Source of the DNA: Mya arenaria
Lineage: Eukaryota > Mollusca > Bivalvia > Myida > Myidae
Length of the DNA: 64,000 nucleotides
Assembly (NCBI RefSeq): GCF_026914265.1
Contig: NC_069126.1
Coordinates: 30,755,354 to 30,819,353 of the forward strand
Reading direction: 5' to 3'
Shown here piece after piece: positions 21,449 to 33,195 of this stretch (the stretch's first letter is position 1; each line of letters opens with the position of its first letter). The translations under genes and the position numbers were made by a program. The notes under the pieces are model-generated. The model was not told where the DNA came from. It saw nothing but the letters and a program-made list of their open reading frames with translations, and did not search any database.

Positions 21449-22849
21449 TTTTCTTATACACAGACAACAAAGATGTTCCTGCCACTAATTTTTTGTGTTT
21501 GACTGATGAAATGTTGTGGGAGGTTTTCGGACTGAAAAAGGGTCAGAATTTGGCCCCATCCACAGCCCCCAAAGATATTTGATATTTTTCATGAAAATTT
21601 GAATCAAAATTCAAAATCCTAAAACCAATCGGGATATAAAAGGGGGATTTGCTTTGGTTCTTTGATTGAATATTGAGAATAATTGTTTGTTTCAGTCTAT
21701 GATCTATTATATTTCACCGAGTGAGCACTAAAATTTATATTTCACTAGTTGCGTTGCCTTGAGTGAAATATTCACGGGGTGAAATATATTGCAATCTTAA
21801 ACTTTCTTACACTGAATCAAACAAATTTTCTTTTTAATATAAGCCTTAAAGTGGAATTAAAAGTCATTTAATTACACTTTTTTAGAAAAACGTGTATATT
21901 TATATGCATATATGTAACGTGTTTGGAACAGTGAAATATCTATTTTACTTCACTGATAAATCTCTATAAACAACCAAAAAGCAATTCGTCGCTACTTTCA
22001 GAATTCTAAGGGCCGAGGCTTCATCCAAAAAAAGTTGAAAAAACAAAAACTGTGATCTTTAAGTCATTGATCAAAGTCTTCAAGCTTCAATAATGGAGAG
22101 TTATATTGAAAAATCAATTGTATAATTATTGATTTGTTCATATGATGATTGATCTGGTCATACTCTCTGTGGTGTGATTGTTCGCAATACTGTTACATGT
22201 GCTAAAATCTGAGGATGTATATATATATATGTTGTACATGTATGCCATTTAATGTGTGTTTTTCTCTCTAATTGATATTACGTAAAAAGATATGTGAAAG
22301 TTCAAATTGTTGAGTTTTAGTTACATCATTTGCAAAATAATAGCTGCTTTGATGTTTGCGAGCTATGATGTATTAAAAGGGACTAGACACTAGATGATAC
22401 GATTGAAAGAAAAAAGAAAAATGTCAAAAAACAAAAGAAAAATGTCAAAAAACATAAAATTGACATTGTTGTGTAAAACGCTGAATCTTACTTACTGATG
22501 TATAACATAACGACACATGCATCTTTTGCAGATTTTGCACATTTTACAATTAGAAATTTACTGGGGTTGTCTATGATGTAAATCCCAATAAGTTTAAGAA
22601 TAGTATCGGTATATTTATCTGTACTCGTAATTAGATATAAGTTAAACTGGGAAACCATTATGCACTATTTATAAACGTGGAAACACAGATGAGACAGCAA
22701 CATGATTGTTGTGTTTATTATTTTAATTGTGTAGAATGATGTATAATCGGCCTCTAACTGGCTCGCATTGACAATTCTAGGTTTGTTTTGAGGACAAACT
22801 GAATTTGCCGATTTTGGGACCGTCTGTTGTCTAGACCCCTTAAACCTAG
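21449..22849. other. Intergenic DNA downstream of CHMP5
   Basis: AT-rich, no gene supported. A short direct repeat (gaaaaatgtcaaaaaac twice near 22418-22452) is the only structure seen. Confidence 0.5.
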
Positions 22850-23240
22850 TTGTAGGGTTTTAGCCAGGTAAAAAAAGGACATGTATGGCCGAAAAGGGAC
22901 AAGACGCTAAGGGAGAAAAGGGCACACTGTACAGTGCTATATATAATTTGAACATCATGAATTTTATCAAAAATGTTAGGAATTATGTTAAATTGAAGTA
23001 ATATTAGGTTTCAAGTGCAAAACATACCTGTATAAGTTTGTATGTATCTATAATAATTATAAGTTTTAATCAAAACAAAATAAATATTTGACAGTCTTAA
23101 GCATTTGATTCTGTGAATGCAGAAGTGTACCAATGCTGGACTCCATGAGGGCAGAAATATACTACCAAGCAGAACAGGGTGCAGCATCCTTCCATAACTC
23201 TTCAGTTAAAACCCTTCATATTGTATTAAAATAACATAAC
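22850..23240 (+). repeat. Dispersed repeat, copy 2
   Basis: Same family and orientation as 18262-18650, sharing aaataaatatttgacagtct, the atgagggcagaa block and the cataactcttc block. Confidence 0.7.
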
Positions 23241-23604
23241 GTCATAAGGATATAAGTCATGCAATGAAAACTTCAGGGAAAAACCTTATAGCCGAAAGCT
23301 TACAATGATTAGTGTTTATGCTCATGTCTCTGCCAGTAAGATTGCTGGACATATTCTGATTTAATCAATTAGAAAGCTCCAATGGTAAATGAACACAATT
23401 TTATTTGGTCATCATTTTATTTAGTGGGCTGTTCAGCAGTTCTTTCATTTACATAGGTCATTCGAAACTCCGTGGCCATTTTCCATTGATAACAACCTTG
23501 GATGTATATGGACGGTTTGCAATGTCAGATATCTTTAGATTTAACTATGCTGCAAGGAGATCGGATGTAATTTCAATTAAGCAGTTAAACTTAATGACTT
23601 TACT

Positions 23605-23779
23605 CAGCATAAAACATCGATTTTCAAACGTAAATATGATAACTGCGATCTCCACTTTTGTCAGCAGTCTTCTTTTACTGGTTTCCAGACACTCACGAAA
23701 AAAAATGGCTCATTCCAAGACAAAAATTAAATTAAAAAAAAGTTGGCAAAATGATCATTCTGTGAGAGTGCAGTTTTAA
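23605..23779 (+). mobile_element. Palindromic MITE family A, right-half fragment
   Basis: Matches the right arm of the complete copy at 43593-43951: ttgtcagcagtc, ggctcattccaagacaaa, gagtgcagttttaa. Confidence 0.75.
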
Positions 23780-23975
23780 CCATTCAATTCTATGAAGGCA
23801 GATTGGTGCCCATGTTGGCCTCCAGAAAGGAGAAGGGTTTTAGAGAAAATTATTGTACTCACCAAAATGCACAGATTGGAAAATTATATTAATGCATGTA
23901 CTCATTTTCAACATGAATGTCATTTTTCTGGTAGAATTAGTGTCATCATTATGATTTTGTTCTATCATCATTTTT

Positions 23976-25218
23976 TGTGTCGCCTGAAAAGACGACATAT
24001 AGGGGTTACTTTTGTCGGCGGTGGCGGCGGCGGTGGCGGCGGCGGTGGCGGCGTGCGCGTCCCATTTTCGCTTGTCCAGGGTATAACCTATAAACTATTA
24101 GTGGTATCAACTTGAAATTTCATGTGTAGATAGATCTAATTGAGGGCAAGTGCAGTGCACATAAACCGTAACTCTTGCTTCCATATTTTTAGAGTTATTG
24201 CCCTTTGTTATTTTTCATGCTTTAAGTTTTGTCCGGGGCATATCTTGTAGAATATAAGAGTTATCAACTTGAAACTTCATATGTAGATAGATCTCATGGA
24301 GGGCAAGTGCAGTGCACTATAACAGTAACTCTTGCTTTCTTACTTTTAAAGTTATTGCCCTTTGTTAATTTTCATGCTTAAAGTTTTGTCTGGGGCATAT
24401 CTTGAAGAATATAAGAGGTATCAACTTGAAACTTCATAGCTAGATAGATCTCATTGAGGGCAAGTGCAGTGCACAAGAACCGTAACTCTTGCTGCCATAT
24501 TTTTAGAGTTATTGCCCTTTGTTAATTTTCATGCTTAGGTTTTGTCCGTGGCATATCTCGTAAACTATAGGAGGTATCAACCTTAAACTTATTCCGTAGG
24601 TATATCTGATTGAGGGAAAGTGCAGTGCACAAAAACCGTAACTCTTGTATCTATATGTTTAGAGTTATTGCCCTTTGTTAATTTTCAAACTTAAATTTTG
24701 TCCGGGGCATTTCTCGAAAACTATAAGAGTTATCAACTTGAAACTTTATAGATAGATAGATCTTATTGAAGGGGATCGCAGTGCACAAAAACTGTATCTC
24801 TTGCTTCCATATTAGAGTTATTGCCCTTTGTTAATTTTCATGTTTAACTTTACCTTGCACACTTTTTTAGCTCCCCAGTTCGTGCTCAAGGTGAGCTATT
24901 GTGATCGGTCTTGGTCCGTCGTCCGTCCGTCAACAATTGCTTAAAGAACATTTCCTCTTAAACTACCTGGCCAAATTCAATGAAACTTGACAGGAAGCTT
25001 CCTTGGGTGTCCCTCTACAAAAATACAACAAGGGGTTACGATTGATTAACAACAACAACAACAAAATGGCCGACTTCCTGTTTTGCTTTAACGTTGTTAC
25101 CTTCAGTTCAAATGCCACCTACACTTGAAAGTTAAATGGCAATATCATTGTCTATAAATGAAAAAATGCCAATCTAACAGCTATAATGTCGACAGTAAAT
25201 AATTCGTCAGGCGACACA
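23976..25218. mobile_element. Non-autonomous TIR element with internal 157-bp repeats
   Basis: Ends are perfect 12-bp inverted repeats TGTGTCGCCTGA and TCAGGCGACACA. Inside are a GGCGGT-rich microsatellite (about 24015-24052), then five units of about 157 bp starting near 24074, 24231, 24388, 24544 and 24700, and then a different sequence (24868-25200; ttagctccccagttcg, gtccgtcgtccgtccgtc) that looks like a second element. No transposase. Confidence 0.65.
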
Positions 25219-27713
25219 TCCGACCCGCGGAGTTCTAGTGTTATTTATACAGCTTGAATAATAAAGTTATTATCATGTGTTTTTTTGTTGTTGTTATTTA
25301 TTGATTTATTTGGAGGTTCTCGCTCATGTTTTTGTAAAATGCACTTTTTTGTGTAACGAAATAAAGTGTAGCAATAAGAAGTGTTAAAAGTAAGATACTA
25401 AAATCTGGATTCATTCAGCATATTTGCTCAAATAGTCTTTGAAGAGCACAATTTGCATAAGCATTAACAACGCTAATAATCACTTAATTACAGCTTGGTT
25501 GATTGACATTATCATGTGATGGTTTCAATACATTGTTAAATGGTTAATATATATATCACCTTTGTGAAGGTCTTGGTGGCCTTGAGGTTTAGGCGTGTTG
25601 ATATTCTATTTCTTTTCTTGACTTTACCTGTGTGGGTTAGCACCCCACTAAAACCAAAATATTTTTTTTATACTATGCATACTATAACTATTTTTTCTGC
25701 AATTTTGATATCATGGAGTAAATAAATAATAAAATAAGTGTTTTCAGACACTTTACCGGGAAAATTAGTTTTTGGTACAAAACCATGAGCGGGCACCTTT
25801 AAAAGAGCTGAAGGTTTTGCACAACAATCCCCTGCAGTGCATCTCCTGCTAATTGCACTGATGTAACAGTAATGGCCAATTTTCTGTGTATTTGTTTATT
25901 GGCTCAGGGCCATTTAGGGTCCATTTCTATGATAAAACCTCCAAAACTGCACAGCAGGATACTCAGATCAGAAATCTGATTAGACAATTAAGCAATTAGA
26001 TTAAGATTAATACACAGAGATTGTGTACAATACACAGTTTAGCAATACGAAATTACTGAGCTCTAATACAACTCTAATAATCAGTTGTACCTGTTTTATT
26101 TCTAGCAACCTCACTATCACATGACAGGGCGTATCAATGATTCAATGTTAGAGAGGCGCACCTTTGGATGTGCACCCCCTTCTAAAGAAATCTTTAGAAA
26201 AGAGAACTGTCCTAAAACATTGCCAAGGGGGGTTTGGGAGTCCACCCTTACAAATCAAAATTTGGTTTAATTTCGTCTAAACTGGTGCATTTTTGTGTTA
26301 TTTGTGCATACTTTTTCTACCATAATGACATGAAATGTTCACTTGAAAAAATATCTTAGTGCGAGGGGTTTTGATCTAATGGCTAGTATCTATTCATAAT
26401 GGATCAAAATGTCTCGAGGTTAAAATTCAACAGAGATAATTATATAAAGTAAACGACACATTACCGAGACTATATGTATGTGCGTTCGTGCTCGCATGTG
26501 TGGGAGCTTGCGTGTACGCATGAGGTTGTGGATGTGAGTGGGTAAGGATATACAGTCCAACCTGTATTAAGTGACCACCTTTGGGAAAAGATCAAAATGG
26601 CTGTTTAAGACAGGTGGCCACTTAATCCAGGTTGGACCTTTCCGCCACTTAAGTTTTGTTTAAACAGGTCGATTATATATCCTATCATCCACCCACACCA
26701 CCATCAGTATCAACTATCAACAGTTCCATTATCATTAAAGAAGTCTAATTACAAGTGTAGATAAACTACGGGTTTGACTGTAGTCTGAATGTCATTTATT
26801 TTTAATAATAATGTATATTTAAGGGATTTAAAAAAAACATGGGTTTTACCTTTTATATATAGCTAAACACCCAATAATCCTGGATCATCAATAAAGTTGC
26901 ATAATGCTTTCTATATAACAGATATTTCATAAATAACCCTTTTTTGATAAGTTTAAATTTAGATGTAATGTTCCGCCCCGGCTTCCGTACATTGAAGGGA
27001 ATTAATCTCTAAACTTGTCGCTTTTGTGAACTTCCGCTCATTATTAATTTCATAATTTTATGGATTTTTGGAACATAACAACTGACCACAGTGTGAGTAA
27101 TAGTGCCTTTATTATTGGTGACATCGTTGATAACATTTAGCCAAGTGCGAACATCTCATTTCGTACATAAATAACATCAATCGACGATTGTGTGTTGACG
27201 TCAGCAATGTTTTGTTTACGATGTACTGAAGTTAAATACAACTTACATAGAACTAATTGACACTACTTTTAGATACTTATGAATAATATACGGAGAACCG
27301 CTGCTCAAATTTTCTAAAAACTATGGAGAGCCGTTAGTGTCATAAAGTACATTTATTGTATATAAACATGTTAATTCTGATCCTTATGCTGTGTTTCTTT
27401 TATGTTACAGCTTTTTACCATCACTATCAAGAATAAAGAAGTTAAACATTCTTAATATTGGTTTATCTGGCTGTAATCCACATCTGTCTGGTAGACAGCA
27501 CATGTAATGTAAAACCTCCCGTAAGAAATACAATAGAAATTGCGGCTTGACCAGGCGCTCAGCTGTTTCTAATCCAACCCAGGTTTATAGAACAATTACC
27601 ATGGATGGTATCCAAAACACTCCTACAAATTTTGAAACGCAACCGACCATCTTATACGATTGTTCTTAATTCTTTAAGTAAACACAACTTTTATAAAACG
27701 TCAAACAGATCAA
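25219..27713. other. Intergenic DNA upstream of the Mab-21-like gene
   Basis: No gene supported. At 26552-26638 is an imperfect inverted repeat (tccaacctgtattaagtg / cacttaatccaggttgga); a relative lies at about 49515-49585. A TGACGTCA CRE is at 27196-27203 and a possible 5' UTR acceptor (tatgttacag) near 27410. Confidence 0.5.
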
Positions 27714-27860
27714 TAGGCCATTGGATGGAAAACAAATTGAGGGCAATTTATATCGCTTGAATGGGTCATATGTTAAGATCTCTAGCTAAACATGGACTGT
27801 GATACACAATAAATATACTATCTTTGAGAGTTTCGTGGGTATTGGAACACATTGGGGTGA
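27714..27860 (+). pseudogene. Decayed tandem copy of the 5' end of the Mab-21-like gene
   Basis: The leader (gaatgggtcatatgttaag) and first codons (aaacATGGAC, then gggtattggaacacattgg) repeat at 27895-28000 in front of the real gene, 137 bp downstream. The upstream ATG (27792) meets a TAA after six codons, so this copy is non-coding. Confidence 0.85.
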
Positions 27861-27928
27861 TAATTTATTTACACTAGGGACAATTTGTCCCACTTGAATT
27901 GGTCATATGTTAGGATCTCCAGCTAAAC

Positions 27929-30058
27929 ATGGACGGAAATGAACAAGAAATATTGTCTTTGCGGGTGTCGCGGGTATTGGAACACATTGGAGTGACGAAG
28001 TCTATGATAAAACGCAGAAGGTCGACATGGTTAGTTCAAGAGAAACTGGATACAGTGAGAACTGCTATGATTGGTTATACATGCATCTCATATTATCTTG
28101 GGAGCCAGAGTGAGGGGACAACCACTTTGAAAATGAGGTCTGACAGAGATATGGTTATTGTAAATGAAGATTCACCAGCGATACTGGATCGTAGAGACTG
28201 GATTCCAGGAAAATCATGCCTCCTTATTGTGAAGCACCCACGATCTCCGCCTCAACATTGCAATTTGCAGAGAATTCGATCCGATGTTCCCCAAGGTAGT
28301 ACAGAAATACAAAAGCCTACTGATTTCATAGATTCTTCAGGACGAATTCTTGTCAGCAATGCGGAAAAGGATGACGAAATAAGATTGCGTTCCCTTCCTG
28401 GTGATTGCTATACTAGACAAGGTCCATCGCGGAGTCTTACGAAAGATGTCGACATTGTTGAGGCATATCGCTGTGCAAAGTTACCATCTGAGTGCAGATT
28501 CATTTTCCAAAGACCCAGGCCTGGACATTGGCCAACACCTGCATTACTTGAACAAGCAAGGAATCTTGGAATTTTCATTGTGCCTCAGGGATATCCATAT
28601 AGTGACTGTCCTAATTCTGAGTGGAGATTCTCTACGTCTCTAACAGAGAGACGTCTCATGTTTAGTCTAACAATTGTTCAAATAAAGGTTTATGTCCTTT
28701 TGAAGATGATACGCATATCTTTCTTCAAACCATTATTCGGAGATCGTTTGAGTACCTTTCATTTTAAGACTGCATTACTGTTTACAATCGAGAGCTACCC
28801 ACCCGGAGTATGGCATGAAAGAAATATTCTAAACTGCGTTTGCTATTGCCTCCAAACCCTTTATAGATGGACAAAAATCGGCTATGTCCCTCATTTTACC
28901 ATTTCAAATGTGAATCTTCTGGTTGGAAAAATCCATACACATGAACTGAAAAAGCTGTTGGAAGCTTTGGAAATGGTTATGTCAGACTATGAATATTTAA
29001 AAGCTATTGTCATGGATGATTTTGGAAAACTATATATTGAATACAGAAAACCTTCAGACCAAAGATACCTTTTGTGCGAATCGAAGAGAGACCGCATTAT
29101 TCAAATAACGTTTGAATGCATAGTTGAACACCTTTATGCTGTGCGTTCCGTTTTGACCTTTTTTATTACAATGCTATGCACGCATCCAGATGTAGAAACT
29201 GCATTGATTGACCTGTGTCCAAGAATGACAGTATTACAATGGTATATGAAACAAGGCGACTACGAAAGGCAGGCTGGGTCTACTTTGTATGAGCTACTAT
29301 GTGGAACATACGCAACAATTCATTCAGCTCATCCGGGGATGTCTGAGGAAGCGATTCCTTCAAATCATATAAGGTCATCGTACGTGGAATCAGAAGGTTC
29401 TGATCTACTGTCAGGAAGGCTTAAATATGCGGCAATGTTATACACTACTGGTCAGTACGAGGAAGCTGCGAACAAGTTGAAGAAATGCGAGGAATTGACG
29501 CAATTGAATTTTGTCTATGTATGCGATTGCAAAAAAGGAAACGTTCTTGTAACGAATACATTTAACGAAGATATTCTTCCAACGTATGACTTTGAACTCC
29601 TGAAATCATTTATTGCGTTGGATGTTATATTTTGTCGATTTGAAATAGGATGCACTCCTGGAATTTTGGTATTTGAAATGTACCGTACCTCGGCAGAGGA
29701 TTTATCACAAAGGCACCCTCAGCACGATCAGTGGATGGACATGGCAGTTATTCAGCCTAGGATGTTCCTGTATTATCTACAGTTCTTGACTTACATGCAG
29801 CTCAACCGCCCAAAAGAGAAATATAGAGCTGCTAAAAACCTATTTGACGGAGTGACAAGCTTGCACAATATTTTGTATCAGCAAGGAATGTATGCTCATG
29901 TTGAGACTGGACTAAATCTTCTTGGTCACTGCTATGAACTGGAAAACTTGGCTGATAAGGCCTGGGAATGTTATGCCACCTCTTTCAACACAGTACCGAG
30001 GAATAATGCTGCGAAGTGGCACATGATGAGACTCTTACACTCCCAAATCAGGCCTTAA
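27929..30058 (+). CDS. Intronless Mab-21 domain protein, candidate cGAS-like receptor (cGLR), 709 aa
   Basis: Residues about 40-375 form a Mab-21/cGAS-type nucleotidyltransferase. The activation loop reads YYLGSQSEGTTTLKMRSDRD (55-74), with the GS motif at 58-59 and metal-binding acids D72/D74. A third acid could be D173 or D175 in KDVDIVEAYRC. Family blocks follow: HWPTPALLEQARNLG (200-214), IVPQGYPYS, SEWRFSTSLTERRL (230-243), VYVLLKMI and YVPHFTISNVNLLVG. cGAS and cGLRs make cyclic dinucleotides on sensing nucleic acids; other Mab-21 proteins have no known enzyme activity, so catalysis here is inferred from the retained acids. The C-terminal 330 residues look helical and TPR-like (AAMLYTTGQYEEAANKLKK at about 508, AHVETGLNLLGHCYELENLA near 658). 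I see no cGAS zinc-thumb H-C-C-C cluster. Intronless structure is common for these genes in bivalves. Confidence 0.87.
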   Translation: MDGNEQEILSLRVSRVLEHIGVTKSMIKRRRSTWLVQEKLDTVRTAMIGYTCISYYLGSQSEGTTTLKMRSDRDMVIVNEDSPAILDRRDWIPGKSCLLIVKHPRSPPQHCNLQRIRSDVPQGSTEIQKPTDFIDSSGRILVSNAEKDDEIRLRSLPGDCYTRQGPSRSLTKDVDIVEAYRCAKLPSECRFIFQRPRPGHWPTPALLEQARNLGIFIVPQGYPYSDCPNSEWRFSTSLTERRLMFSLTIVQIKVYVLLKMIRISFFKPLFGDRLSTFHFKTALLFTIESYPPGVWHERNILNCVCYCLQTLYRWTKIGYVPHFTISNVNLLVGKIHTHELKKLLEALEMVMSDYEYLKAIVMDDFGKLYIEYRKPSDQRYLLCESKRDRIIQITFECIVEHLYAVRSVLTFFITMLCTHPDVETALIDLCPRMTVLQWYMKQGDYERQAGSTLYELLCGTYATIHSAHPGMSEEAIPSNHIRSSYVESEGSDLLSGRLKYAAMLYTTGQYEEAANKLKKCEELTQLNFVYVCDCKKGNVLVTNTFNEDILPTYDFELLKSFIALDVIFCRFEIGCTPGILVFEMYRTSAEDLSQRHPQHDQWMDMAVIQPRMFLYYLQFLTYMQLNRPKEKYRAAKNLFDGVTSLHNILYQQGMYAHVETGLNLLGHCYELENLADKAWECYATSFNTVPRNNAAKWHMMRLLHSQIRP

Positions 30059-30305
30059 AAAATACATTTGGTTCGGGTTACCCGACCCTACCTACGAAAT
30101 AGGCGCCGACCGTTTTTATAGTCAGTGTAAAAAAAAACTAAAATAAAAGCCTACCTACATGTACCCTACTTAATTTTGAAAAGGATGTAACCCTAACCAA
30201 ACCTTTTTTTCTTTTAGGCCTCAGGGGAAAATAATCAAATGAAAATACATGGCATTCTTGTAGCGAAACGATTTATTCGCACTACATTTTCTCAGTTATT
30301 GTTTT

Positions 30306-30382
30306 AATAAAATGTAATTTGTCAACAATTACTTGACCCTTGCTATAGAATTTTATGTACCACATTGTCCTAAAGAATAAAA
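30306..30382 (+). terminator. Candidate poly(A) signals of the Mab-21-like gene
   Basis: AATAAA words at about 30306 and 30376, 250-320 bp after the stop. Confidence 0.35.
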
Positions 30383-30764
30383 CTGACTCAGTAATCAAAT
30401 ATTGTTGTCTGTTGGTCATATCTGGGTTTCCTTCCGTCATGTACAAACACGTATAAGGCAAGTCACGGCAGGAATATGTGATAAATCATTTACTTTTACG
30501 CATAAACATCAGGAAAAAATCACACAGATTTGTTGTTGGTGCAAAAATGGTAGAAACTAATTACAATGTATAATTGGCAAAAACCTGCCAAGAAATATGT
30601 AAAAGGCCACTGAATACACAAATTATGCGCGTGCATTTATAAGCGTGAGCATCAACGTTTGCGAATGAATGCAAGAAAGTAAACCCCTTAACATGTTTTT
30701 ACTTTAAATAAAAACATAAAAAGTTGATAGTGAATTCTTTCGGAAATGTCATTTCGCCTACACG

Positions 30765-30796
<32 letters not shown>

Positions 30797-31499
30797 TGTG
30801 ATATTTTTAAAACTATGCGAATATACGCTGTTTCCGCTGTTCATCAACTTTGACGAAAACAGCTTGCATGCATTTTAACACGGCCGAAGTGAATTATAAT
30901 ATATAACTTACACGCACAAAGTAATTATTTTGTTTGTACACGCCATGATCAAAGGTCGTTGGTATTTTTTTAAATATCTTTTACCAGGTCCCAATTCCTC
31001 AAAATATCTTAAATCTCTTATTCATGTAACAAGAGTAAGCTAAGGTCACTATTTTTGTTTGGGTAAATGTTGTGTAATGTTTACACTCTTAAAGAGTTTT
31101 TGGACTTTAAAAGTAAATGTTCTAAATAAATGATACTCAGGATAAACTAGTTTTCATTTAGTGAAATAAAGATGATGTAGGAAATTTGGCCTAACGAATA
31201 AAGCTACTTAAGTGTGCTACGTTTAAAGGGGCTGTACTGCATATGGTGAAATTACGAAAAAAAGTCGAAAACTGACATAAACTTGGTATTGATCTGTACA
31301 CTGCATTAATTGAAACTTACTACCTGAAGTACCACATAGTTTACAATTGTTAGATTTGCGCAGTATTTTCGTATTTTTCCATTTAAAACGATTACTAGGT
31401 ATGTCTACCTAGTAGAATTCATTCCTAATGCATGATTGGCTAGTCGATGTAATCACGTGATATTACCAAGTCAGGTATATAGCTTGAATATTCAAACCG
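30383..31499. other. Intergenic DNA with a TG/TGCG microsatellite
   Basis: acacgtgtgtgtgtgtgt passing into tgcg repeats at 30761-30800. No gene seen. Confidence 0.6.
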
Positions 31500-31880
31500 T
31501 TTAGGGTAAGCGGCCCGCGGCATTCTGTGATCAAAATTACTCGTTTGGCAAATATCCCATAAACTGGTGGGAATAAAACCCCTCCTTTGGCCTCAAAAAT
31601 ATGTTTCAGTCACAATAGGGCGCGGGCAAACCTCTATATAACCCAAACAATAACAACATTCAGTAGTGTAGAGCTGTGGGACCACTCGAGATGTCATTCG
31701 CCGGTTCCGCGGCATTTTTGGTACAAAATGACTCCTTTGGCGAATATCCCATCAACCGATGGGAGTAAAACTCCCCCTTTGGCTTCAAAATTCTGTTTAA
31801 GTCACACTTGGGGATGTGATGGGGTCAAGCCATAATGCAGCCATTATAGGGCGCGGGCAGACCTTTATAAACTCAACAAC
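31500..31880 (+). repeat. Two tandem copies of a roughly 185-bp repeat
   Basis: Both copies contain ttggc(a/g)aatatcccat, gggagtaaaactccccctt or its variant, and the block tagggcgcgggcag/aacct. Unclassified. Confidence 0.6.
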
Positions 31881-31887
31881 AACAACG

Positions 31888-32085
31888 TTTAGGGTAAGCG
31901 GAACACACTTGCTATCAATCTAGGGGTCGCAGGTTCGATTCCCCGTCGCATCACTAAAAATACTAATCGTCTTCCGGGAGGGACGTTAAATGGGGTTCCG
32001 TGTGACGGTGCTATACACTCGTGCACGTTTAACCAGGGTTACATTCTGTCCGTGCACTATGATCCAAAAACTTAAAATGATTAAC
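31888..32085 (+). mobile_element. tRNA-derived SINE (family S2)
   Basis: B box GGTTCGATTCCCC in a tRNA-like head, then cttccgggagggacgtta, gtgtgacggtgctatacact and cgtgcacgtttaa. No paired acceptor stem. Confidence 0.7.
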
Positions 32086-32154
32086 AATCTTAACTGAGCA
32101 CTCGCCGAATGGGCAAGGCCCGAGTGAAAGTAAATATAAGCTTACACACCGCCA

Positions 32155-32240
32155 CCGGTAAGCCTTCGTAGCACAGTAGATATAACACTGAACTGCAATT
32201 TTGGCGACACCGGTTCGAACCCGGTCTCGTCATTTTGGTA
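32155..32240 (+). mobile_element. tRNA-like SINE head (family S3)
   Basis: A-box-like cgtagcacagtag and B box CCGGTTCGAACCCGG, followed directly by T-rich DNA. Not a foldable tRNA gene. Confidence 0.5.
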
Positions 32241-32349
32241 TTTTTTACAATTATAATACCAAAGAGTATTTAACATTTTATTAAGTAATTGTCCTAAGAT
32301 TCGTTTCAGATTTCGTTTTTTTTTTGTGCCAATCTGATGTTTAGTCCCT

Positions 32350-32715
32350 TAAAAGCTGCACTCTCACAAATTGAACGTTTTGACAACTTTTTTATTTTTT
32401 GTCTTGGAACGAGCCAATATATGCGGAAATGCATATAAACCAGTGATATAAGACTGCTGACAAAAAAATAGATTGCGAATTTTATATTTAAGTTCAAAAG
32501 TGTATGTTTTATGCATTTTTCTTAAACCGTTAGTAAAGGTTTTAGTCATAAAACATTTATTTTGGGAAAAGGAAATATGAAAATCTGCGATCTGATCTTT
32601 TGTCATCAGTCTGTAACATCACTGCTTTGCAGATATTTACGCAAACATTTGCTCATTCCAAGACATCTTGAAAAGGTTGTCAAAACGGTAAATCTGTTAG
32701 AGCCTGCAGCTTTAA
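32350..32715. mobile_element. Palindromic MITE family A, full-length copy
   Basis: Ends TTAAAAGCTGCACTCTCACA and CCTGCAGCTTTAA; the arms (ttgtcttggaacgagcc versus gctcattccaagacatc) are inverted copies over most of the 366 bp. No coding capacity. Confidence 0.85.
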
Positions 32716-33110
32716 GATCAGTCTTTTGGAAGAAATTGGATTGAACGAAGAAAAAGAGCGAACAGGCTTAAAAAATAAGATATCTAAAATAAAATGACTG
32801 GTAAAGTAGACATGAGCGGAGAAAGGGGGAGTGGGCCGAGATAGAGCCGGACGAGGAGTGTGTGATTAAACGGCCTGAGAAATAGCGATGTGTGAGGGAA
32901 GGGATAGGAAATATGTGAACTAAACACGTACTTGCATGCATTAAGGGTAGACGGGGTGGATACATAACAAATGGCAAAATGATTAAAAAGTGTCCATGAA
33001 CGCTCATTATTGTGGCTACGGTACGGTGGTACGGCGTCCATATGGTAAATAGATGTTGTTTTACTTTCTTACCTTCAAATTTCTTTGGGTTAAAATAACA
33101 CGGCATAAAA

Positions 33111-33195
33111 ATGACATTGGCTACGAAATTCAAGATTTTTATCGGACAGCTTGATGGAATCGTGCAAAGGTTGATAGGAAACAATAGTATATCGG
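33111..33195 (+). CDS. MRPL32: MRPL32 exon 1 (targeting peptide)
   Basis: ATG at 33111, 28 codons plus one base (TCG G), then consensus donor gtaagtat. Joins to exon 2 as Gly. About 22 bp of leader precede the ATG before ggttaaaataacacgg; no upstream exon needed. Confidence 0.75.
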
